This document shows positions 8,162 to 16,880 of a stretch of 64,000 nt of DNA, piece after piece. Under the pieces are notes generated by a model that did not search any database, was not told where the DNA came from, and worked only from the letters and a program-made list of their open reading frames with translations. The first letter of the stretch is position 1, and the number at the start of each line of letters is the position of its first letter. The position numbers were made by a program, and so were the translations under genes. Origin of the DNA: Gordonia prachuapensis (lineage in GTDB: Bacteria > Actinomycetota > Actinomycetes > Mycobacteriales > Mycobacteriaceae); contig NZ_JAZDUE010000003.1 in NCBI RefSeq assembly GCF_036350515.1, positions 62,001-126,000 on the forward strand, written 5' to 3'.

Positions 8162-9001
8162 ATGACCGCAACGGCGCAGGAGGACGTGGCTACAGAGCGG
8201 TCGTTACCGGCCGCTCTGTGGTTTCGTGTCCATCCGTTCATGGCTCGCACACGTGCATATCTGGCACAACCACACTGGTGGCTGGAGATCGCGATCGTGT
8301 GGTCGATCTTCCAGGCGTACTCGTACGTCCGCAATCTCGGCGGCAAGGAGGTCGCGCCCGCCTTCGCCAACGGCTCGGCGATCGAAGACCTGCAGGAGCG
8401 GCTACACCTCGCGATCGAGATGCCGGTCAACCAGTGGGTCAACACCCAGCGGCTCGTCGCCGACCTCAGTTCGGTGCACTATCACACGCTGCATTGGTGG
8501 GTCACCATCGGCGTGGCGGTCTGGCTGTACCGGACGAACCGCCCGGCGTATCGCCGGGCCTCCCTTGTCCTGGCGTTCACCACGTTGACCGCGCTGGTCG
8601 GTTTCTACCTGATTCCGACGGCGCCACCGCGGATGTATGCGGGCTACCACGACATCCTGGCGCAGACGGCGAGCTGGGGCTGGTGGGAGTCGTCGGGGTC
8701 ACCTGGCCCGGAGTCGATCACCAACCAGTTCGCCGCCATGCCCTCCCTGCACTGCGGCTGGGCGATCTGGGCGGGGCTGATGATCGCGATCTACGCCCGG
8801 CGGACCTGGGTCCGGGTGCTGGGCGTCGTGTACCCGCTGACGACATTCTTCGTCGTCGTCGGCACCGCCAATCACTGGATACTCGACATCGTCGTCGTGG
8901 CCGTGATCATCGCGGTGGCGATGGTGGTGGTGTACCGCCCGTGGCGTCAGGCCGCCGGCGCGGCGGTGCCCGAACCCGCAGCGGAGAGGTCCGCCGCGTA
9001 G
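8162..9001 (+). CDS. PAP2_3-type membrane phosphatase/phosphotransferase (Aur1/Ipt1-like)
   Basis: The 279-residue protein has about six membrane helices. The PAP2 motif core is AAMPSLHCGW (PSLH instead of the classic PSGH) followed by GTANHWILD with the H-x3-D pair. This variant is typical of the inositol-phosphotransferase-like branch rather than simple PAP2 phosphatases. The likely substrate is a lipid phosphate or a phospho-inositol lipid, acting in the cytoplasmic membrane; that is family inference. Start ATG 8162 has GGGGAGG immediately upstream, unusually close (about 3 bp). The 190 bp before it separate it from the divergent SRPBCC gene. Confidence 0.85.
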   Translation: MTATAQEDVATERSLPAALWFRVHPFMARTRAYLAQPHWWLEIAIVWSIFQAYSYVRNLGGKEVAPAFANGSAIEDLQERLHLAIEMPVNQWVNTQRLVADLSSVHYHTLHWWVTIGVAVWLYRTNRPAYRRASLVLAFTTLTALVGFYLIPTAPPRMYAGYHDILAQTASWGWWESSGSPGPESITNQFAAMPSLHCGWAIWAGLMIAIYARRTWVRVLGVVYPLTTFFVVVGTANHWILDIVVVAVIIAVAMVVVYRPWRQAAGAAVPEPAAERSAA

Positions 9002-9264
9002 CGGATCACCGAGCCGACCGGACCGAGCCGGCGTTCGGTGATGACGATCGCCTCGGCGAGCTGGCCGGGGTCGTCGACATCCGCGACAAGCGCGACGGTG
9101 TACCCGTTGTTGCCCAACATGAATGGCACCACGTCGGCGTAGTGGTTGCTGACGACGGCCAGGGGGACGTTGCGGCGGAACAGGTCGCGGGCGTGATCGA
9201 GGACTGCGGGGTCGTCGTCGACGACCACCAGTGCCACATCGGGAACGCGTGTGTGCTTTCTCAT
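8947..9264 (-). CDS. Small hypothetical protein, Rossmann-like N-terminal fragment
   Basis: A 105-residue reading frame starts MRKHTRVPDVALVVVDDDP. Alternating hydrophobic strands and helices resemble the first half of a nucleotide-binding or response-regulator-like fold, but no catalytic motif is visible. Its last 55 bases overlap the end of the PAP2 gene on the other strand. There is no clear ribosome site. It may be a real short gene, as its amino-acid makeup looks natural. Function is unknown. Confidence 0.5.
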   Translation of the reverse strand: MRKHTRVPDVALVVVDDDPAVLDHARDLFRRNVPLAVVSNHYADVVPFMLGNNGYTVALVADVDDPGQLAEAIVITERRLGPVGSVIRYAADLSAAGSGTAAPAA

Positions 9265-9389
9265 GGTCCAAGGATGATGCCGCAGGTTGGGGATCATCTC
9301 TGCCGTTGCTGTGAGGTGGCTGTGGATGCTTCGGTGGCCTGTGGATGACGTCGCGGTAACGCTGGTGAATGGGGCTAGGTTTCCGGTCC

Positions 9390-10259
9390 ATGGGACGCAA
9401 CCGGAAACCAGCACCGCGATGGGCACCACACGATGTCGCCCGGATTCGGGCCGAACTGGCCCACGGATACCAGCAGTTCATCGCCATCGGAGACCGCGAG
9501 ATCGAACTGAACGAGATCACCCTCGAGCAGCTGTCGGCGCTCGTCGACGACGGGATACTGCAGGATCTGCGGCCGGACTTCCACGACGAGCTGCTCGAGG
9601 AGCAGGAGTTCTACCTCGAGAACCTCCCCAGGCTGCGGAACGATCGGGTCTATGCGCAGACCGCCGCCGCGAGTGTTGCGACGTTCGCTCCGATCTGGAT
9701 ACCGCTGTCCGCCGTCGAGGCGGCGCGTTCGGTCGAATACCAGCGTTCCGACACCACGTCGTTGATCGCCCTCGGTTACTCCGGGTGCCTGTTGTTCGAC
9801 GAACCGATCGGCCGGATCCGGGCGTGCATCGACCTGTTCAGGCTCGACGTGACCGACGTCGATGTGGACGGGGTCCTGTGGTGGGGATATGTCGACGATG
9901 AACCGGACGAGCAGGACAGTGGGGCGTCTGATCGCGGCCGGCTACGGGCCGACGCGGTGATTCTGCACGTACTGACCAGGACTCGCCCGTCCGAACGACT
10001 CGACTTTCTGAGTCCGTGGCGGGCATCGACGTTGGCCGATGCCGCGCGGGTCGTTGTGCCGCTCACGCTCGATCTGAAGGTGACACAAGCCGATGACATC
10101 GAACCGATCGTCACCGTGCTCCAGCAACTCGGCACAGCCGTCGAAGAGAGCCGGCTTCGGTTGAACCAGCTCTCCATCCCGAAGAGCAAGTACGAGTACG
10201 TGAAGCCAGGTTGGCCGAAACTGCCCAGGATGACGTCGGTGTCTGTGTTGGCCGCATGA
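9390..10259 (+). CDS. Hypothetical protein of 289 residues
   Basis: The family is not recognised. The protein begins MGRNRKPAPRW and has an acidic helical N-terminal third (ELNEITLEQLSALVDDGILQ). A mixed middle part contains IGRIRACIDLFRLDV, and the basic tail KSKYEYVKPGWPKL may bind nucleic acid. No signal peptide or membrane helix is seen. It lies just upstream of a toxin-antitoxin pair in a segment not shared with the M. tuberculosis order, so it may be accessory. ATG 9390 is preferred over the upstream ATG 9369 because of the conserved-looking start. Confidence 0.65.
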   Translation: MGRNRKPAPRWAPHDVARIRAELAHGYQQFIAIGDREIELNEITLEQLSALVDDGILQDLRPDFHDELLEEQEFYLENLPRLRNDRVYAQTAAASVATFAPIWIPLSAVEAARSVEYQRSDTTSLIALGYSGCLLFDEPIGRIRACIDLFRLDVTDVDVDGVLWWGYVDDEPDEQDSGASDRGRLRADAVILHVLTRTRPSERLDFLSPWRASTLADAARVVVPLTLDLKVTQADDIEPIVTVLQQLGTAVEESRLRLNQLSIPKSKYEYVKPGWPKLPRMTSVSVLAA

Positions 10260-10335
10260 CCGGGGTCGACGGTGCGTTGCGGCTGCGCTCTGGATGGTTC
10301 GAATTCTGGTCTGCGGATGGTCTGTTTTCTGATCT

Positions 10336-10614
10336 ATGCTGAGCGGCGTGCGTATTCTTCCTCTGTCCGTTGCCAAGGCCAAGCTCAGTGAGCTGGTGGA
10401 GGAGGTGATGCGCACACACGAACACATCACGGTGACCCGCAACGGATCAGCGGCGGTGGTTCTGGTCAGTGCCGACGAGTGGGATGCCGTGCAGGAAACC
10501 CTTTACTGGCAGAGTCGGCCCGGGCTGGCAGACGATATTCGAGAGGCGCGCGAGGCGCTTGCTGACGAGTCGACTCTCGACGAAGCTGCGGTTCGTGCCC
10601 GATACGCGCGCTGA
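10336..10614 (+). CDS. Phd/YefM-RelB type antitoxin
   Basis: The small protein of about 92 residues has the Phd/YefM N-terminal pattern: PLSVAKAKLSELVEEV, then HITVTRNGSAAVVLVSADEW. An acidic C-terminal tail would wrap the toxin. It should bind DNA as a dimer and repress its own operon. The stop TGA (10612-10614) overlaps the toxin ATG (10614) in an ATGA junction, the usual antitoxin-toxin coupling. A GTG at 10348 is an alternative start that would give the family-typical length and would lie 8 bp after a TATGCT box, so a leaderless mRNA is possible. Confidence 0.88.
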   Translation: MLSGVRILPLSVAKAKLSELVEEVMRTHEHITVTRNGSAAVVLVSADEWDAVQETLYWQSRPGLADDIREAREALADESTLDEAAVRARYAR

Positions 10615-10877
10615 TGACGTACCGCGTGCAGCTCGCGCCGAGCGCTGTGCGATCGCTCGACAAACTCTCACCGCGCTACGTTCACGCTGTGATCGACTTC
10701 ATCTACGGACCACTCGCGCAGAATCCGCAGCGTGTCGGCAAGCCGCTCCTCGGCGAGTTGCCGGGCTTGCACTCCGCTCGTCGGGGCGCATACCGGGTGA
10801 TCTACGAATTGCCAGATGATGCAACGGTTCTGGTGATCCGGGTAGACCATCGAGCCCATGCCTACCGCCAGCGGTAG
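10614..10877 (+). CDS. RelE/ParE family toxin
   Basis: The 87-residue toxin has the compact RelE fold: an N-terminal strand YRVQLAPSAVRSLDKLSP, a helix pair, then GLHSARRGAYRVIYEL and the C-terminal VIRVDHRAHAYR. Basic and histidine residues at the end are those used in ribosome-dependent mRNA cleavage by RelE. It is translationally coupled to the antitoxin. The pair resembles RelBE of M. tuberculosis. A 19-bp hairpin follows 45 bp downstream. Confidence 0.9.
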   Translation: MTYRVQLAPSAVRSLDKLSPRYVHAVIDFIYGPLAQNPQRVGKPLLGELPGLHSARRGAYRVIYELPDDATVLVIRVDHRAHAYRQR

Positions 10878-10921
10878 GTGAGGGTGGCGAATCGGGGATG
10901 GGCAGAGCCCCGCCGGTCACG

Positions 10922-10972
10922 CAACATGGCGGCCGGTGTCAAGACAATGTCTCGACACCGGCCGCCATGTTG
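10922..10972. terminator. Bidirectional terminator between relE-type toxin and greA
   Basis: Arms CAACATGGCGGCCGGTGTC (10922-10940) and its exact complement (10954-10972) form a perfect 19-bp stem. The 13-base loop itself contains a 5-bp AGACA/TGTCT extension. It sits between two convergent genes, so it can stop transcription from both sides. No T-run follows. Confidence 0.7.
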
Positions 10973-10992
10973 TGGTCCGGTATTGCGCCTGC

Positions 10993-11487
10993 TCAGCCGT
11001 GGTACGGCTCGGCGCTGACCAACGTCGCCTTGACGACGGCGCCACTGGGCACGTTGTATTCGCGCGTTTCGCCGACCTTGGCATCGATGAGTGCGGCGCC
11101 CAGCGGCGAACTCGGCGAGTACGTCTCGATGGAGCCGTCCTTGGCGCTCTCTTCACGCGTCGCGATCAGGAAGGTCTCGGTGTCGCTCTCGTCGCCGTCG
11201 TAGTAGACCTTGACGACCGAACCGGGCAGCGCGACGCCCGACTGCGTCGGAGCCTCGCCGACCTTCGCGTTGTTCAGCAGTTCCTGCAGCTGACGGATGC
11301 GGGCTTCTTGCTGTCCCTGCTCTTCGCGGGCCGCGTGGTAGCCGCCGTTCTCCTTGAGATCGCCTTCTTCGCGACGCTCGTTGATCTCGGCAGCAATGAC
11401 CGGCCGGTTGGCGATCAGGGAATCCAGCTCGCCTTTGAGGCGGTCATGCGACTCCTGGGTCAGCCACGTCACCTGTGTGTCGGTCAT
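10993..11487 (-). CDS. greA: Transcription elongation factor GreA
   Basis: The 164-residue protein begins with the coiled coil of Gre factors (LTQESHDRLKGELDSL). It carries the acidic tip DLKENGGYHAAREEQ, which reaches into the RNA polymerase channel to stimulate cleavage of backtracked RNA. A C-terminal FKBP-like domain follows (SPLGAALIDAKVGETREY). The length is normal. An AAAGGAG ribosome site precedes the ATG. In the 126 bp upstream the minus strand carries a possible TATCCT box near 11598. The position matches Rv1080c. Confidence 0.95.
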   Translation of the reverse strand: MTDTQVTWLTQESHDRLKGELDSLIANRPVIAAEINERREEGDLKENGGYHAAREEQGQQEARIRQLQELLNNAKVGEAPTQSGVALPGSVVKVYYDGDESDTETFLIATREESAKDGSIETYSPSSPLGAALIDAKVGETREYNVPSGAVVKATLVSAEPYHG

Positions 11488-11613
11488 CGGTTACTCCTTT
11501 GTGTTGTCCGCGGCCCCGGCGTCTCTTTCACCTGGGCATATGGACTGCTCTAAATGCAGCAACACGACCCCTCGCGGAGCCGTGTATCAATACAGGATAG
11601 CAGTCACTGAGAG

Positions 11614-12369
11614 CTAAAGCACATCAGAGTTGTCCGACGTCGATTGTCGGAGGGCGTCCTGGTAGGTGGGTTCACGCTTCTTGAGCCACCCCACGACCAG
11701 GTAGGTCAACGGCATGATCACCATCTCCACCAACGTCTTCCAGACGAATCCGACGATCGTGTAGTTGACGAAATCACCCCAGGTGGAGATGCCCAGCGCC
11801 GTTGCTGCGATCGAGCAGAACACCAGCGTGTCGGCGAACTCGCCGACCACCGTGGAGCCGAGGAGGCGAGCCCACAGATGACGTTCCCCGGCGCGCTCCT
11901 TCATCTTCACCAGCACGAGCGAGTTCAGGAACTCCCCGGCGAGATAGCCGGCCAGCCCCGCGAGCAGGAACTGTGGCACCACACCCGCGACAGTCCGGAA
12001 GGCCTCCTGGCCCTCGTAGAACTCCGCCGCGGGCAGCTCGATGGTGAGCCAGAAGCAGATCGATGCGAGCAGGGAGACGACGAAACCGGTGAGGATGGCG
12101 CGGCGCATGGCGCGGAATCCGTAGACCTCGCTGATCACGTCGCCGAGGACGTAGGCGAGCGGGAAGAGGTAGAAGGCCCCGTCGGTGACGAGCCCGTCGA
12201 GTTGGATGGGCCCGAGTGAGAGATGTAGCCAGTCCTCGAAGAGAACGACGCCTTTGGTGGCGGTGATGTTGCTGATCAGCATCACGCCGACGAACAGCGC
12301 GAGCAGGTAGGCGTAGTAGGGACTCGAGACGGTCGCGAAGACCGCGCGGTCGCGGACCTTCCCGGTCAC
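11614..12369 (-). CDS. Queuosine precursor transporter family (YhhQ/VUT) membrane protein
   Basis: The 251-residue protein has about seven membrane helices. It shows the YhhQ hallmarks LISNITATKG near the start, YVLGDVISEVYGFRAMRRAI, and GEFADTLVFCSIA in the middle. In E. coli YhhQ imports preQ0/preQ1 for the tRNA base queuosine; the same role is inferred here. No preQ1 riboswitch was seen in front, since the gene overlaps the preceding DUF4307 gene by 4 bp (ATGA). It ends 127 bp before greA on the same strand. Confidence 0.88.
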   Translation of the reverse strand: MTGKVRDRAVFATVSSPYYAYLLALFVGVMLISNITATKGVVLFEDWLHLSLGPIQLDGLVTDGAFYLFPLAYVLGDVISEVYGFRAMRRAILTGFVVSLLASICFWLTIELPAAEFYEGQEAFRTVAGVVPQFLLAGLAGYLAGEFLNSLVLVKMKERAGERHLWARLLGSTVVGEFADTLVFCSIAATALGISTWGDFVNYTIVGFVWKTLVEMVIMPLTYLVVGWLKKREPTYQDALRQSTSDNSDVL

Positions 12370-12866
12370 TGTGTCGTGCTGGTGAGGTAGGCGGGCACGT
12401 CGATGGTGCAGCCGAAGACCTCACCGATCACCGGGGGTTTCGACGTGGTGACCTCGGTGCGCATCCCCACCTGGCTCTCGGTTCCGCCCGGGATGAGGAT
12501 TTCGCGTCGACCGGTCTCGTCGCCGTCGACGGAACGGCCACGTACGACACAGGCGACCGGGCTACCGGGGTCCGCCCGCGTCACGGTGAACTGCACGGCG
12601 ACCGTCGAGTTGTCGACGATGTCGTATGCGGTGGCCTCCCCGGAGACGTCGGGTGCGGCGAAGCGGGAGTAGCCGAGGATGGCGATCCCTACCCCGGCCG
12701 CGATCACGAGCACAGTCAGTCCGACGAACCATGCCCGCCGGCTCGACGCCGACTGGGCGGCGGGGTACGAAGCCCGCGGGCCGGAGCGGGCGGGCCGACG
12801 ATCGTCGCCGGCGCCGGGAGCGGAGCGAGCGGGCCCATCGTCACCGCCCCCGACTGAACTGTTCAC
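12366..12866 (-). CDS. DUF4307 single-pass membrane protein
   Basis: The 166-residue protein has a Pro/Ala/Arg-rich cytoplasmic start and one membrane helix at about 46-68. A ~95-residue extracytoplasmic beta-rich domain contains two cysteines (VACVVRG and VFGCTID), possibly a disulfide. This is the DUF4307 architecture found at the same place in mycobacteria (Rv1081c). Function is unknown. Start is GTG 12866. It is divergent from mca with only 48 bp between starts, a layout kept across mycobacteria, so they may share a control region. Confidence 0.85.
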   Translation of the reverse strand: MNSSVGGGDDGPARSAPGAGDDRRPARSGPRASYPAAQSASSRRAWFVGLTVLVIAAGVGIAILGYSRFAAPDVSGEATAYDIVDNSTVAVQFTVTRADPGSPVACVVRGRSVDGDETGRREILIPGGTESQVGMRTEVTTSKPPVIGEVFGCTIDVPAYLTSTTQ

Positions 12867-12914
12867 GGGTCAATACCTACCATGGGAGGAGTATCGATCC
12901 GAAGGTGAGGAAGC

Positions 12915-13811
12915 GTGACCGAAACTCACACAGGTGGACCCCATGCCGGTCTTCGTCTGATGGCGGTGCATGCTCACCCGGATGACGAGTCCAGCAAGGG
13001 TGCCGCGACGTCGGCCAAGTATGCGGCCGAGGGACATGAGGTGCTCGTCGTCACACTCACCGGTGGTGAGCGCGGCGACATCCTGAACCCGGCGATGGAT
13101 CGGCCGGGCGTCAAGGAACGCATGAGCGACGTCCGCAAAGAGGAGATGGCCAACGCCGCCGCGGCACTCGGGGTGGATCAGATGTGGCTCGGCTTCGTCG
13201 ACTCCGGACTCCCGGAGGGAGACCCGCTGCCGCCGGTCCCCGAGGGTTCGTTCGCCGACATCGACATCGAGGAACCGATCGAGGCCCTGGTGAAGGTCGT
13301 CCGCGAGTTCCGTCCGCACGTGATGATCACCTACGACGAGCGTGGCGGTTACCCGCACCCGGATCACATCCGTGACCACGAGGTGTCGGTGGCGGCGTTC
13401 GACCGGGCCGGCGATCCGGAGGCGTATCCGGGGACCGGTGAGCCGTGGACGGTGTCGAAGCTGTACTACACGCACGGTTTCATCCGGGACCGCATGGTGT
13501 TGTTCTCCGACGAGTTCGAACGACACGGGCAGGAATCTCCGTTCACCGAGTGGCTCAGCAAGTGGGACCCGAGCCGCGGCGACCTGATGGGTCGGGTCAC
13601 CACGCAGGTCGAATGCGGCAAGTACTTCCCGCAGCGTGACGACGCGTTGCGGGCCCATGCGACCCAGATCGATCCCAACGGGGTGTTTTTCGCGGTACCG
13701 CTGGAATGGCAGCAGCGGCTGTGGCCGACCGAGGAGTTCGAGCTGGCCAAGACGCGGGTGAAGACGTCGATCCCGGAGACCGATCTGTTCGCCGGAATCG
13801 AGGAACCGTGA
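12915..13811 (+). CDS. mca: Mycothiol S-conjugate amidase
   Basis: Mca cuts mycothiol adducts of toxins into a mercapturic acid, which is exported, and GlcN-Ins, which is recycled. The 298-residue protein has zinc ligands in AHPDDES (H21, D24) and PHPDH (H148/H151), and the GGERGDI segment typical of Mca/MshB. Identity as Mca rather than MshB rests on DUF4307 next door and the Mca-like WLGFVDSGLPEGDPLPP. Start GTG follows GAGGAAGC. The next gene overlaps its stop by 4 bp. Confidence 0.94.
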   Translation: MTETHTGGPHAGLRLMAVHAHPDDESSKGAATSAKYAAEGHEVLVVTLTGGERGDILNPAMDRPGVKERMSDVRKEEMANAAAALGVDQMWLGFVDSGLPEGDPLPPVPEGSFADIDIEEPIEALVKVVREFRPHVMITYDERGGYPHPDHIRDHEVSVAAFDRAGDPEAYPGTGEPWTVSKLYYTHGFIRDRMVLFSDEFERHGQESPFTEWLSKWDPSRGDLMGRVTTQVECGKYFPQRDDALRAHATQIDPNGVFFAVPLEWQQRLWPTEEFELAKTRVKTSIPETDLFAGIEEP

Positions 13812-14137
13812 GCACGTTGAGTACGACTGTCGGGCTCGTCCTGGCCCAGGAGCCGCAGGGGCCGGAGTTCGGCAAGGCGTCGCCGCTGGGCCTGTTGATC
13901 ATCATCGTGCTGCTCGTCGCGACGGGGTTCCTGATCCGGTCGATGAATTCCCGACTGAAGAAGCTCCCGAAGAATTTCGACGCCGATCATCCCGAACCCG
14001 ATCAGGCTTTCGACGATGGAACGGATTCGGTGGGCGACGACGGCGTCGCCGACCGGGAGAACACAGCAGACCCCGACAACACGTCGGACACGACAGATGG
14101 GGTGCATGCCGATGAGCGAAGGTCCGCCGACACCTAA
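13808..14137 (+). CDS. Small membrane protein downstream of mca (Rv1083-like)
   Basis: The 109-residue protein has one membrane helix (about 25-46, SPLGLLIIIVLLVATGFLI). A basic stop MNSRLKKLPKNF and a long acidic disordered tail follow. Start GTG 13808 overlaps the mca stop, giving translational coupling, and its end overlaps the start of the thioredoxin-domain gene. The same small gene sits in this place in M. tuberculosis. Function is unknown; co-transcription with mca is likely. Confidence 0.8.
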   Translation: MSTLSTTVGLVLAQEPQGPEFGKASPLGLLIIIVLLVATGFLIRSMNSRLKKLPKNFDADHPEPDQAFDDGTDSVGDDGVADRENTADPDNTSDTTDGVHADERRSADT

Positions 14138-16127
14138 CCTGCTCGGCGCGTCGACGAGTCCTTACCTACGCCAGCACGCCGACAACCCGGTCGGTTGGCA
14201 GGAGTGGGGAGACGCGGCGCTGGCGGAGGCGGCGCGCAGAGACGTCCCGATCCTGCTGTCGGTGGGCTACGCCGCCTGCCACTGGTGCCATGTCATGGCG
14301 CACGAGTCCTTCGAGGACGACGTCATCGCCGCGCAGATGAATCGTGATTTCGTGTGCATCAAGGTCGACCGCGAGGAACGGCCCGACATCGACGCCATCT
14401 ACATGAACGCCACCGTCGCGATGACCGGTCAGGGCGGCTGGCCGATGACGTGCTTTCTGACGCCGTCGGGCGACCCGTTCTACTGCGGGACGTACTTCCC
14501 GTCCTCGCCGCGTGGCGGGATGCCGTCGTTCCCGCAGATCATGGGCGCGGTCACCGAGGCGTGGACGCAGCGCCGCGACGAGATCGACGCGATGGGGCAG
14601 CGGGTGGCCGATCACCTCGAGGCCAACAGCTCTGCACTACCGCTCTCCGACGTCGGCCTCGACGACCGTCTCCTCGCTCATGCGGTGTCGACCGCACTCG
14701 ACGACGAGGACCGCACGTCCGGAGGATTCGGTGGCGCACCGAAGTTCCCGCCTTCTGCATTGCTCGAAGGGTTGGTGCGCTGGACGGAACGGACCGGCGA
14801 CGACGCCGCGTTCGACGCGGTCCGCAGGGCATGCTCGGCGATGGCGCGCGGCGGCATCCACGATCAGCTCGCCGGCGGTTTCGCGCGCTATGCCGTCGAC
14901 AACGACTGGGTGGTACCGCATTTCGAGAAGATGCTGTACGACAATGCGCAGTTGCTGCGCGTCTACGCCCACATCGCGCGCCGTACCGGGGACGCGTTCG
15001 CTCGCCGGGTGACCGAGGAGATGGTCGAGTTCCTGCGGCGTGACCTGCAGGTCGCAGGCGGGTTCGCCTCGTCGCTCGATGCCGACGCGGACGGGGTCGA
15101 GGGGTCGACGTACGTGTGGTCGCCGGACGAACTGATCAGCGTGCTCGGTGAACATGACGGTCGTCGGGCAGCCGATCTCTTCGGGGTCACCGAGGGGGGA
15201 ACCTTCGAGCACGGCCAGTCGACGCTGCAGCTGGCGCACGATGCGGATGACCCGGAGTGGTTCGACGCGGTGCGACGCCGCCTGCTGGAGGCACGGTCGC
15301 GTCGACCGCAGCCGGCGCGCGACGACAAGGTCGTCACCGGGTGGAACGCGATGACGGTCACGGCCCTGGCCGAGGCGGGTGCAGGTTTGGGCCGTCCCGA
15401 CTGGATCGAACTCGGCGCATGGTGTGCGCGTTCACTTCTCGACACCCACAACGTCGACGGTGTGCTGCGTCGCTCGTCTCTCGACGGTCGGGTGGGGGCA
15501 CCGGTCGCGGCGCTCGACGATCATGCCGCGTTGGTCACCGCACTGCTCACGCTGCATCAGGTCACCGGCGACCCGGTGTGGCGTGACGAAGGACTGAGCC
15601 TGATCGACACGGCGATCACGGCTTTCGCCGATCCCGACCATCCCGGTACATGGTTCGACTCGATCGACAGCGACCTCATCACCCGGCCCCGGGATCCGGT
15701 CGACGGAGCCACGCCGGCCGGCGCGTCGCTGATGGCCGAAGCCCTGCTGGCCGCATCCGCGCTGGCGAAGTTCGGTCCGGCGACACGGTATGCGGAGTTG
15801 CTCGACCAGACGCTCGCACGCGCGGTCGTGCTACTCGCGAAGGTGCCGCGATCGGCGGGCCACTGGTTGTCGGTGGCCGTGGCACGGGTGGCGGGACCGC
15901 TGCAGATCGCGGTGGCCCAGGGCGAGGGCAGCCCGGGCGACCTGGCCGCCCACGCCCGCGCCATCGCACCCGGCGGATCGATCGTCGTTGCCGGGAAACG
16001 TGATTCGATCCCGTTGCTGGACGGCCGGGGCACGGTGGACGGGGCCGACGCCGCATACGTGTGCCGGGGCACCGTGTGCGGTCTGCCCGTCACCGACGGT
16101 GGCGCGCTGCTTGCCCAGTTGGCGTGA
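14112..16127 (+). CDS. Thioredoxin-domain protein of the DUF255/YyaL family
   Basis: The 671-residue protein starts with a thioredoxin-like domain holding the redox pair C56-C59 in ACHWCHVMAHESFED. An (alpha/alpha)6-barrel follows, like those of N-acylglucosamine epimerases and cellulases. GGWPMTCFLTP and GGFAGAPKFP-type segments are diagnostic of the YyaL/SPATA20 family, whose substrate is not established. It overlaps the preceding small membrane gene. ATG 14106 is an alternative start two codons earlier. It corresponds to Rv1084. Confidence 0.9.
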   Translation: MSEGPPTPNLLGASTSPYLRQHADNPVGWQEWGDAALAEAARRDVPILLSVGYAACHWCHVMAHESFEDDVIAAQMNRDFVCIKVDREERPDIDAIYMNATVAMTGQGGWPMTCFLTPSGDPFYCGTYFPSSPRGGMPSFPQIMGAVTEAWTQRRDEIDAMGQRVADHLEANSSALPLSDVGLDDRLLAHAVSTALDDEDRTSGGFGGAPKFPPSALLEGLVRWTERTGDDAAFDAVRRACSAMARGGIHDQLAGGFARYAVDNDWVVPHFEKMLYDNAQLLRVYAHIARRTGDAFARRVTEEMVEFLRRDLQVAGGFASSLDADADGVEGSTYVWSPDELISVLGEHDGRRAADLFGVTEGGTFEHGQSTLQLAHDADDPEWFDAVRRRLLEARSRRPQPARDDKVVTGWNAMTVTALAEAGAGLGRPDWIELGAWCARSLLDTHNVDGVLRRSSLDGRVGAPVAALDDHAALVTALLTLHQVTGDPVWRDEGLSLIDTAITAFADPDHPGTWFDSIDSDLITRPRDPVDGATPAGASLMAEALLAASALAKFGPATRYAELLDQTLARAVVLLAKVPRSAGHWLSVAVARVAGPLQIAVAQGEGSPGDLAAHARAIAPGGSIVVAGKRDSIPLLDGRGTVDGADAAYVCRGTVCGLPVTDGGALLAQLA

Positions 16128-16131
16128 CGTG

Positions 16132-16635
16132 ATGACCGGGCACCTGCAGTTCGAGGTGCGTGCCGCGAACGCCGACGACGCCCGCGCCGTGGCCGAGTCG
16201 CGGGCCCAAGTGGCCGCCGAAGGGCGTTGGATACTCGCCGAACCTCCGGTCGACATCGATGCGGCGATGGAGGTCTTCCGACGGGTCCTCGACGACGACA
16301 CCGCACATGTCGTGGTGGCGGTGGACGCCGCGGATCGGTTCATCGGTATGGCATCGGGATTCGATCAGCACCCCGGGCCGGTGACCTTCGGCATGCATGT
16401 GCTCGCCGAGCATCGTCGGCAGGGGGTCGGTTCCGCGCTGCTGCAGTCGATCCTGACCTGGAGCCGCGAGCGGGGTACGCACAAAGTGGTGTTGGAGGTG
16501 TGGCCGCACAACCACGCTGCGATCGGATTGTACGAACGGCATGGGTTCGTCCGGGAAGGCTTGCGGCCGAGGCAGTATCGGCGTCGCAACGGTGAGCTGT
16601 GGGACATCGTGGAGATGGGTCTGGAACTCGTGTAG
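16132..16635 (+). CDS. GNAT family N-acetyltransferase
   Basis: The 167-residue protein has acetyl-CoA binding motif A in HVLAEHRRQGVGSALLQ and motif B in NHAAIGLYERHGFVREG. That end and the following REGLRPRQYRRRNGELWD resemble RimI-like or amino-group acetyltransferases. The substrate cannot be told. It starts 4 bp after the stop of the thioredoxin-domain gene. A 410-bp gene-free region with repeats follows. Confidence 0.88.
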   Translation: MTGHLQFEVRAANADDARAVAESRAQVAAEGRWILAEPPVDIDAAMEVFRRVLDDDTAHVVVAVDAADRFIGMASGFDQHPGPVTFGMHVLAEHRRQGVGSALLQSILTWSRERGTHKVVLEVWPHNHAAIGLYERHGFVREGLRPRQYRRRNGELWDIVEMGLELV

Positions 16636-16643
16636 TGGTACTC

Positions 16644-16748
16644 GTCGACTGGGCGCCACATTCCGTCGACCGTGCGCTACTTTTCGTTGACTGTGCCTTA
16701 CTTTTCGTTGACTGTGCGCCGTTCTCCGTCGACTGGGCGCACGTAACC
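16644..16748 (+). repeat. Tandem 21-bp repeat array, left half of second convergent pair
   Basis: Five units begin at 16644, 16665, 16686, 16707 and 16728, all 21 bp apart. The first is GTCGACTGGGCGCC with tail ACATTCC; later units vary (GTTGACTGTGC and similar). The consensus is the same as in the arrays at 850-1070. The array starts 8 bp after the GNAT stop codon. The gene-free stretch 16636-17045 holds this array, about 130 bp of plain sequence, and the mirror array. Confidence 0.88.
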
Positions 16749-16880
16749 TGAAATGACCGTCGGCTGCATCTGAAAGAGGCTCGTCGAGGGCTGCCGCGAG
16801 GTCGTCTTGATTGATTCGAACTGGATCCGCCGGGACAGTGGCACCTTCACCCCATGCCGGGACGGCCCACCGACGGCGGG

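Noticed and set aside
11488..11613. preQ1 riboswitch near the queuosine precursor transporter
   Set aside because: The transporter gene is read leftward and overlaps the preceding gene, so this gap is downstream of it and is the greA leader. No riboswitch fold was recognised.
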